Below are positions 55,990-64,000 of a stretch of DNA of 64,000 bases, piece after piece. The position numbers and the translations under genes were made by a program. Source of the DNA: Bufo bufo (taxonomy: Eukaryota > Chordata > Amphibia > Anura > Bufonidae); contig NC_053392.1 of NCBI RefSeq assembly GCF_905171765.1, forward strand, positions 339,481,010 through 339,545,009, read 5' to 3'. Each line of letters opens with the position of its first letter. The stretch's first letter is position 1. The notes under the pieces were generated by a model. That model made no database searches, had not been told where the DNA came from, and was given only the letters and a program-made list of their open reading frames with translations.

Positions 55990-57540
55990 TAGTCTGATGC
56001 ATTAGGCACTGGCATGTGGAAATCCTGGCTGATCCATGTCTGATTCATCTTCACAAAGGTCAGTCTCTCCACATTTTGGGTGGAAAGGTGAATTCTCCTT
56101 GGGTAACTATGCCCCCAGCTGCACTAAACACCTGCTCTGATACCACACTACTGGCTGGGCAGGAAAGCTTGTCCAGAGCAAACTCGGTCAGTTGCGGCCA
56201 CAGACCTTTGTGAGGATCAGCGATGACACAGGCAACGGCCAACTGACTACATAGGATGCCTCTCAGCGGGTGGAAAAAAAGGCTCTTATTTTAGACCGGT
56301 AGCGAGGGTCTAACATGGTGGAGAGCCAGTAGTCATCCCTCTGCCGAACTGTGACAATTCAGCTGTCACTGCGCAAGCAACCGAGCATGAATCGGGCCTT
56401 TTGCACAAGGGACTCCCTGTCTCCAGCTCCACTGCATACTGCCACTTTGTCTCTGGGTCATTTGCCTGGTCTTCCTCATCGTCCTCTACCTCCTCCTGCT
56501 CCTCCTGTCACTTGTGTAGAAAAACCACCCATTTCTGTATGCATTGCTTGTGCGTGAAAGTCCTCCTCCGGTTCAGCCCCCACAGGGCTCAGGTGGCCGT
56601 GAGATGTAGGTGCCATGTCTCCTGTCCCCTGGCCAGACAGATTGAGCAGCATCTGTTCCAGGACATGAAACTGGAGTGACGTGGTTCATCCCATAGTCCT
56701 GGCAACTGACAAAGTGGCCTCCTCAAAGGGTCTGAGCAAACGTCAAGTGTCATGCATGAGCTGCCACTGGCTAACGTCAAAGTTAGACAGGGGAGTGCTC
56801 CTGTCCGCCTGCATCATCAAGAAATCGTTTAGGGCCTTCCTCTGCTCATATAGTCGGTCCAAATGTGGAGGGTGGAAACCTCGCATATCAGGCGATGTTG
56901 TGGATTGCCATTCTGCCTTTGCAGCTCAAGAAGGGTTTGCTTTGCAGTGTAAGAGTGGCTGAAGTGCATGCACAGTTTCCTGGCCATTTTAAGGATGTCT
57001 TGCAGATGGGTGTAATACTTCAGGAACTACTTTACAACCAGATTAATCCTGTGCACCATGCAGGGCGCATAGCTCAGCCCTCCTTGACGCAGCGCCGATA
57101 TAATGTTCTTCCCGTTGGTGGTGACTGATCTTAAGTTGGCAAGGAGACAGCCGGGATTAAATTTCTTGATGGAGGACACTGAGCAGTTCCTCCTCTGTGT
57201 GACTCCGTTCGCCCACGCAAACTAGGTGCAGAACAGTGTGACACTGCTGTGCCCTGCACATGTGTTATGCTGGAGGAGCACTTCGAATTGATCCTGCAGT
57301 GGAGGCTGAGGACAAGGTGGATAAGGAGGAGGCAGCAAAGGACATTGGCGCAGGACCCACAGATTAAGATCACGGAGGCGGCAGTGCCGTCACCTGGCCC
57401 AGTTGCTGGTGTGGTTGGGCAGGAACCGCATTTACCCATACACAGAGCTTGTTCCCGGGCCATGCTGACTAGGGGTCGTGTCATAGGAACGCACCGACTC
57501 CTGGCTGAGGGTGTCTGATGTCACTTGCGACGAAGTAGAA
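55990..57540 (-). pseudogene. hAT (Ac/ZBED-like) transposase pseudogene
   Basis: In shifting minus-strand frames I read a CMVHRINLVVK-like block (about 57030-57070) and ARKLCMHFSHSYTAKQTLLE (about 56925-56985). LHLDRLYEQRKALNDFLM (about 56815-56870), STMLDPRYRSK (about 56290-56325) and the hAT dimerisation block LDKLSCPASSVVSEQVFSAA (about 56100-56180) follow. These are the diagnostic hAT catalytic and C-terminal segments. Several stops and frameshifts occur and the N-terminal BED finger is not recognisable. Confidence 0.82.
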
Positions 57541-57839
57541 GACCGAGTCAAACATTCAAAGACCGCTGGGTTGCTGGTCAAGACACGACCGCTAGATGAC
57601 ACTGGGAGCTCAGGCCTGTCGCTGCGATTGCTGCTGCCACCTCCCTTCTTCTGCTGCTACTTCTGCCTGCTCCAGAAACATTTTGGCCACTGCCTGTTTC
57701 CTTCAAAGGGCCTGTCACATGTCTGTCCAACATAATGTAAATTCAAAGAAATTGCAAGGGTAAAAGCAATACTACAGACTGCAATTTCACCACTGTAGGA
57801 AGGGCAATTAGTCGTACTTATATTTGCTATTAACCACCT

Positions 57840-59856
57840 CATGTCCGCCCGTTGACTATAAACGTCCAGGGGGTGGTTCTCTATCTCTGAATGGACATTT
57901 CTGGATGTCTATTCAGAGATCACAGCTGCACGCTAATAGTGGGCAACTCAGAGAGAAGGCAGGGACAGTTCCCAGATGTCCCTGCCTTCTAGATCGCTGT
58001 ATACACAGTGCTCACCGAGCGCTTTGTATACAGAGCAGGAAGCTCATAGCTAGTCATGTGTCGGGTGAGTGCAGGAGCTGTTGGGTATTTCACAGACCTT
58101 GATCAGCCCTGTACTGTACAGCGTTGTAGAGTGCTGTAGCCAGCCTCTCTGGGGGGGGGGGGGTGTATTTTCCCTGTAACTGGGGCTACTATGTCAGACC
58201 CATTTACAGGAAAAATCAATAGTGAAAAAAAATAAAAAAAGTAAAGTTAAATGTCCCCCAGAGGTCTTGTATGACCTTATGGGGGACGCAAAGTGTAAAA
58301 TAAAATAAAAAATGTAAAAAAAAATGTAAAAAAAAAATTTCACATGTAAAAAATAAAAATAAAAAATCCCCAAGTAAGGAATAATATATATTTTTTTAAA
58401 ACAGAAAGAAAATTTATAAAATAGACATATTTGGTATTGCCGGTCGCCTCTATAAATATATCACATGATCCACCCAGTCCAATAAACACCATAAAAATAA
58501 TAAAAAAAACTGTGTCAAAAAAGCCATTTTTGTCACCTTACATCACAAAAAGTGCAACACCAAGTGATCAAAAAGGCGTATGTCCCACAAAATGGTATTA
58601 ATAAAATCGTCACCTCATCCCGCAAAAAAATTAGCCCCTACATAAGAAAATCGCTCAAAAAATAAATAAAAATATAGCTCTCAGAACATGGACACATTAA
58701 AACATAATTTTCTTGTTTCAAAAATGCTATTATTGTGTAAAACTTAAATAAGAAAAAGTATATATATTAGGTATCGCCACGTCCGTAACGATCTGCTCTA
58801 TAAAAATATCACATGACCTAACCCCTCAGGTGAAAGCTGTAAAAATAAATAAATAAAAACTGCTGAAACCCCCATAAAGTGTTATAATGAATGATCAAAA
58901 AATCATATGTACCCAAAAATAGTATAAAACTGGCACCTTATCCCCTAGTTTCCAAAAGGGGGTCACTTTTTGGGAGTTTCTACTGTAAGGGTGCATCAGG
59001 GGGGGCTTCAAATGGGACATGGCATCTAAAAACCAGTTCAGAAAAATCTGCCTTCCAAAAAACACGGCGCTCCTTTTCTTCTGCGCCCTGCCGTGTGCCC
59101 TTACATCAGTTTACGACCACATATGGGGTGTTTCTGTAAACCGCAGAATCAGAATAATAAATATTGAGTTTTGTTTGGCTGTTAACCCTCGATGTGTTAA
59201 AGAAAAAAATGATTAAAATGGAAAATCTACCCAAAAAGTGAAATTTTACAATTTGATCTCCATTTTTCTTTAATTCTTGTGGAACACCTAATTGGTTAAC
59301 AAAGTTTGTAAAATCAGTTTTAAGTAACTTGAGGGGTGTAGTTTCTACAATGGGGTCATTTATGGGGGTATCCACTATGTAAGCCCCACAAAGTTACTTC
59401 AGACATGAACTGGTCCTTAAAAAGTGAGTTTTGGCAATTTTCATAAAAATTTTAAGAATTGCTTCTAAAATTCTAAACCTTCTAACGTCCTAAAAAAATA
59501 AAATGACATTTGCAAAATTATGCCAACATAAAGTAGACATATGGGGAATGTTAAGTAATAAATACTTTATGAGGTATCACTTTCTGTTTTAAAAGCAGAG
59601 AAATTGAAATTTAGAAAATTGCTAATTTTTCAAAATTTTTGGTACATTTTGGAATTTTTTCATAAATAAAGGTGAAAATATTGACTCAAATTTATGACTA
59701 TCATGAAGTACAATGTGTCACGAGAAAACAATCTCTGAATGGCTTGGATAAGTAAAAGCGCTCCAAAGCTATTACCACATAAAGTGAGATATGTCCGATT
59801 TGCTAAATTAGTCCTGGTCAGGAAAGGGGCAAATGGCCCGGATGTGAAGTGGTTAA
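57840..59856. mobile_element. piggyBac-like non-autonomous element inside the hAT element
   Basis: TTAA lies at 57840-57843 and 59853-59856, with ends CCACCTCATGTCCGCCCG and GGCCCGGATGTGAAGTGG. It is the family of 42038-44142 in reverse orientation and includes modules at about 58430 and 58768. The hAT repeat TTTGCTATTAATACAC resumes after it. Confidence 0.88.
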
Positions 59857-60156
59857 TACACTCCAAAACTGGCTGTATCATAATGTAATTTCACCGCAGA
59901 ACAGCAAGTGGACGTACTTATATTTGCTATTAATACACCCCAAAACCGGCTGTAACACAATGTAATTTCACCACAGAACGGCGAGGGGAGATACTTAATT
60001 TTGCTATTAATACACCCCAAAATCAAGCAGCACTTTCCTTAAAGAAGCAAGGGTGAATGGAAATAGTTATTTTTCACCTAAATACACCAAAAAACTGGTG
60101 GTATCAGACAGCACTTTCACCCCAATAACAAGCAAGGGTTACTAGAATTACTGATA

Positions 60157-60683
60157 CATAGTAACATAGTACATAAGGCCGAAAAAAGACATCTGTCCAT
60201 CCAGTTCGGCCCGCCATCCCGCAAGTCGACCCAGAGGAAGGCAAAAAAATAACTCTGTGAGGTAGAAGCCAATTTTCCCCACTCCAGGGGAATAAAAAAT
60301 TCCCTCCCGACTCCAATCAGGCAATCAGAATAACTCCCTGGATCAACGACCCCTCTCTAGTAGCTATAGCCTGTAATATTATTGCGCTCCAGAAATAAAT
60401 CCAGGCCCCTCTTGAATTCCTTTATTGTACTCACCATCACCACCTCCTCAGGCAGAGAGTTCCATAGTCTCACTGCTCTTACCGTAAAGAATCCTTTTCT
60501 ATGTTTGTGTACAAACCTTCTTTCCTCCAGACGCAGAGGATGTCCCCTTGTCAGAGTCACAGTCCTGGGGATAAATAGATGATGGGATAGATCTCCCCTC
60601 AGTCGTCTTTTTTCTAAAGTGAATAACCCTAATTTTGATAATCTTTCAGGGTACTGTAGTTGCCCCATTCCAGTTATTACTTT
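60157..60683 (-). pseudogene. CR1/L2-like LINE 3' fragment, second copy
   Basis: It shares the 3' terminus (CATAGTAACATAGTACATAAGG) and the C-terminal coding block (RLSKLGLFTLEKRRLRGDL; RLWNSLPEE) with 37587-38130. It is 5'-truncated near 60683. An in-frame segment seen in the other copy (about 38000-38055) is missing. Confidence 0.88.
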
Positions 60684-61727
60684 GTATCATATAGTGAAAA
60701 CAACCTAAAATCAGTAGCATTAGAGTAATTTGGATCCCCAATTAGTGCAGCAAGGTGTAATAGTAATCACTCATATTACCAAGTCTTTACACTCCACTAT
60801 TGGTCCCAGATCTCTCCCTATACTGTGGCTAATGCTTCCCTAGTCTTGCCCTACACTATGAATGATCTTTCCCTGAACTGCTCAATAGTTTTTTTGGCTG
60901 AATAAAGTCTTTCCTAAACACTGTCCATAGCGCCTGTCCCGTCTCTCCCTGCACTAAGTTCACTGGAAAATGGCAAAGACCAAGATGGCTGAGGCTATTT
61001 ATAGGGCTGTGACATCACAGGGGCTGGCTGGCTGCTGATTGGCTGCATGCATAGCATTGTGTTTGATCCCTCATTCCCAGAGTTCTTAGTTCCTCATTTT
61101 AAAATGTGCAGCAGCCATTTTAGAAAAAATACAATTTGTTGCCACAAAGGGCGAGAAAATTCGACTTTGGTACGAATCAAATTTTTCCCGAAATTTGGAT
61201 CGAATTCCACTTTGTCAACTTCGATTCGCACATCTCTAGTCTTCACCAGAACAGAATAATGCTAATTGTGCTCTTCAGAAGAGGAATCGTCAAAAGAAAG
61301 ATATTTGCCTTCCTCCTGACATTCATCTTCCCCACTAGAAAAATCAGAGTCCTGTGACCGGAAGAGGACCATTATAACTAGACCTAAAACTCTTCAGGAA
61401 GTTTCTAACTTCAGATTTAATCGCAAGTAGGGATGTCCCGATACCAGTATCGGTACCGATACCGGGCATTTGCACGAGTACATGTACTCGTGCAAATGTC
61501 CCCGATACCACTGCCGATACCACTGCCGATACCTGTGCCGATACCTGTGCGCCGCTTCTATGTGTCTGTGTCCATCCGCGGCCCCTGCATCTCGCACAGC
61601 TGATACAGCTTCAGAGGCAGCAGCAGGCAGTGTAATAGGAGCCTACAGTGGAAGCTAGCCCCGCCCCTCCCCGCCCTCCAACCAATCAGAGGCAACCAGC
61701 ACTGACTCGCAGCACAGGGAGCGTAGT

Positions 61728-62008
61728 GCAGGGACTCAGAGAATCGTCTGACAGTTTATTAGTTAAAAGAATCGAATGAGTCACAGACCGTGTCACCGAG
61801 TCCCTGCCAGGCTTCCTTCTCTGCGGCTCCCTGTAAGTCCGTCCGGGGGGAAGGGGGGGCATTATTAGCATAGCATGTAGTGGAGCTGTGTGTGTACAGG
61901 GTGCATGTAGCAGAGCAGGAAGCCTGGCAGGGACTCAGTGACACAGTCTCTGACTCATTCGATTCTTTTAACTAATAAACTCTCAGACGATTCTCTGAGT
62001 CCCTGCAA
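61728..62008. repeat. Long hairpin in the hAT-like element
   Basis: TGCAGGGACTCAGAGAATCG pairs with CGATTCTCTGAGTCCCTGCA, and GAGTCCCTGCCAGGCTTCCT pairs with AGGAAGCCTGGCAGGGACTC. The loop includes GGGGGGAAGGGGGGGC. Confidence 0.9.
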
Positions 62009-62268
62009 TAACTATACATTGTAATTACATCACAGTCTGCTCCACTGCATTCACTGCAGCAGAGCTGTGTTTGCCAGGAGCGTGTCCCTCTAAAGGTGTT
62101 GTGTCTGTCTTCTATGGCCCTGGTCCTTCCCTTCCTGCCAGCAAGCTGCACATTGATCTCTAAAAGCAGGCATTAGGGCAAGAAGAAATATACATTACTG
62201 TATGATGGCCACAAGACTATTATACTGAGGATGGGGGGGCTTCAAAAATTGTTGTCCTGACTCCTTAC

Positions 62269-63050
62269 AGTAGCGTCTCCTTGTGGCTGCCCCCATACAG
62301 TGTAACGTCTCCTTGTGGCCGCCCCATACAGTGTAACGTCTCCTTGTGGCCGCCCCATACAGTATAACGTCTCCTTGTAGCTGCCCCCATACAGTGTAAC
62401 GTCTCCTTGTGGCCGCCCCCATACAGTGTAACGTCTCCTTGTGGCCGCCCCCATACAGTGTAACGTCTCCTTGTGGCCGCCCCCATACAGTGTAACGTCT
62501 CCGTGTGGCCGCCCCCATACAGTGTAACGTCTCCTTGTGGCCGCCCCATACAGTGTAACGTCTCCTTGTGGCCGCCCCCATACAGTGTAACGTCTCCTTG
62601 TGGCCGCCCCCATACAGTGTAACGTCTCCTTGTGGCCGCCCCCATACAGTGTAACGTCTCCTTGTGGCCGCCCCCATACAGTGTAACGTCTCCTTGTGGC
62701 CGCCCCCATACAGTGTAACGTCTCCTTGTGGCTGCCCCCATACAGTATAACGTCTCCTTGTGGCTGCCCCCATACAGTATAACGTCTCCTTGTGGCTGCC
62801 CCCATACAGTATAACGTCTCCTTGTGGCTGCCCCCCATACAGTATAACGTCTCCTTGTAGCTGCCCTCATACAGTATAACGTCTCCTTGTGGCCGCCCCC
62901 ATACAGTATAACGTCTCCTTGTGGCAGCCCCCATACAGTATAACGTCTCCTTGTGGCAGCCCCCATACAGTATAATGTCTCCTTGTAGCTGCCCCCATAC
63001 AGTATAACGTCTCCTTGTGGCTGCCCCCATACAGTATAACGTCTCCTTGG
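62269..63050 (-). repeat. Minisatellite, 32-bp unit, about 24 copies
   Basis: On the + strand the unit is GTRTAACGTCTCCTTGTGGC followed by CGCCCCCATACA. Left and right subsets differ (GTGTAAC/GGCCGCC against GTATAAC/GGCTGCC). Long open frames on the minus strand are a product of the stop-free repeat. Confidence 0.95.
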
Positions 63051-63213
63051 AATGTTATAGTTCTGTTTTTGGGCCTTTTGGTTGGTCAGTGGTCAGAAAA
63101 TACATGTGTGTGTATTTTATTGTTAAAATTGGTATCGGTGAGTACTTAAATAAAAGTATCGGTACTCGTACTCAGTCTTAAAAAAATGGTATCGGGACAT
63201 CCCTAATCACAAG

Positions 63214-64000
63214 TAAGGGATGAAGATTATTCCACCACTGCATTATCAATGCAGAAAGAAAACACATTCTTAGAATGTCCTGTAAGGAATTTCTTTTTAA
63301 AAATGGCACAATTCTTTATTGTGTATCTTAACTGAGGCTTTCCTGGGACCCTCCCTTAATTTCAACAATACAACATACCCACATTAGAAAAGAGTAAGGC
63401 ATCTCCTACCCGGAGCATGCTACTGTACTTCTCCTGTTGTCAGCGAGGAAGAGTCATGATGTTTCCAGCCTAATATAGGCTGAGGACTGGCAGATAAGGA
63501 TCCCTTGGCATTTCAATGCTGCAGGTCCCTCTTCCTACTTGGGATGCTAAAGTGACTCCACAGGCTCTGTCACTGAATCTGGTCCCCCCAGATGCTTCTT
63601 GTCGTTCCTACATGAGGAACACAGTAGTGGAGAATAGAACCTTCCTCCCACTGATGGACCAGCATGGCCAGCCACTCCAATTCCTAACAGGGAAAGAAGA
63701 CAGATCCTCAACTGACTAGATGTTGGTCTATGTAGAGACTTGTGGGACCCACCTGCCTTACAGCTGAATCTACTGGGAACCTGCAGCACTGGAGAGGTAC
63801 AGTATGTCCTGGAGATGTTCAGGCAACCTATCCTGCTGGATGGAAAAATTAAAGCAAGCTGTGGAGAGACATGTCCACATTTTATGTTGCAGGTTTCCTG
63901 TCTGTCGGTTGGAGGCCCTTTCCATGGGTGCCCATTATGGATAAAGAGGTAAAACATACACTGATAAATGCTAACAATAACAATGTTACCTGTCATGGTG
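63214..64000. other. Right flank, nothing recognised
   Basis: No exon, RNA gene or terminal repeat that I can support. Two short opposed open frames at 63516-63996 show no family motif. Confidence 0.4.

Larger units (their letters stand above)
54702..61238 (-). mobile_element. hAT element of 6.5 kb with decayed transposase
   Basis: Ends TAGAGATGAGCGAATTT and TTCGATTCGCACATCTCTA are inverted, with ATTCGAATTT-type inner repeats. The flanks match only partly (ATGGTCAC / GTCTTCAC). It contains a minisatellite (55471-55800), a transposase pseudogene, TATTTGCTATTAATACACC-type direct repeats (57800-60070), a piggyBac-like insertion and a LINE fragment. Confidence 0.82.
61428..63205. mobile_element. 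hAT-like non-autonomous element
   Basis: Ends TAGGGATGTCCCGATACCAG and TGGTATCGGGACATCCCTA are flanked by ATCGCAAG (61420-61427) and ATCACAAG (63206-63213), an 8-bp duplication with one mismatch. The interior has CGATACC repeats, a hairpin and a minisatellite. No transposase is encoded. Confidence 0.9.

Noticed and set aside
55268..56002. Several open frames with repeated residues
   Set aside because: They translate the 58-bp minisatellite and its flanks inside the hAT element.
62195..63030. Long minus-strand open frames of 192-262 codons with a regular repeat
   Set aside because: They are the direct product of a stop-free 32-bp minisatellite. The same peptide cycle appears in all three frames, with no start context or domain.

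Overview
The window is vertebrate DNA, most likely from a frog. It carries one host gene on the + strand, MFSD4B (sodium-dependent glucose transporter-like, NaGLT1), in four coding exons: 1339-1611, 26051-26219, 26454-26570 and 30575-31779. Splice sites and phases agree throughout and give a 587-residue protein. The frog assignment rests on the mix of mobile elements: TTAA-flanked piggyBac-like non-autonomous elements, many Harbinger-like and hAT-like miniature elements, a Ngaro/DIRS-type tyrosine-recombinase retroelement, Tx1/L1-like and CR1/L2-like LINEs and Tc1/mariner copies.

Almost everything outside the exons is mobile or tandem-repeat DNA. Intron 1 (24.4 kb) holds a 112-bp tandem repeat, a Harbinger-like MITE carrying a rearranged mariner, a Sleeping-Beauty-like Tc1 copy, a hAT-like element carrying two further insertions, an L1 fragment, and a long piggyBac-like copy (14941-25806). 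That copy contains a giant palindromic Harbinger-like element (16808-24927), which in turn contains a Ngaro-like retroelement (17605-23884). Intron 2 is 234 bp. Intron 3 (4 kb) holds a CAGT-rich minisatellite, a small hAT MITE, an internally deleted Tc1 element in TA repeats, and a MITE just before exon 4.

Downstream of the gene, 37030-50152 is a four-level nest. An L1/Tx1-like ORF2 fragment is split by a CR1/L2-like LINE (37587-49842, minus strand). That LINE is split by two piggyBac-like elements (39441-44174 and 45727-48963), and the first of these is split by a third (42038-44142). LINE reading frames run on across the TTAA targets, so the order of insertion can be read directly. The right end holds paired Harbinger MITEs, a 6.5-kb hAT element with a decayed transposase (54702-61238), and a hAT-like element (61428-63205) with a 32-bp minisatellite.

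The most notable structure is the Ngaro-like element. It has intact A1...B1-A2-B2 split direct repeats (119/119 and 87/87 identical by eye). A 5-base AAGTG core is present at all three junctions, which matches recombinase-mediated insertion of a circular intermediate into the loop side of a palindrome. Its RT-RNase H and tyrosine recombinase frames are open, and its gag is broken only at a run of 12 C.
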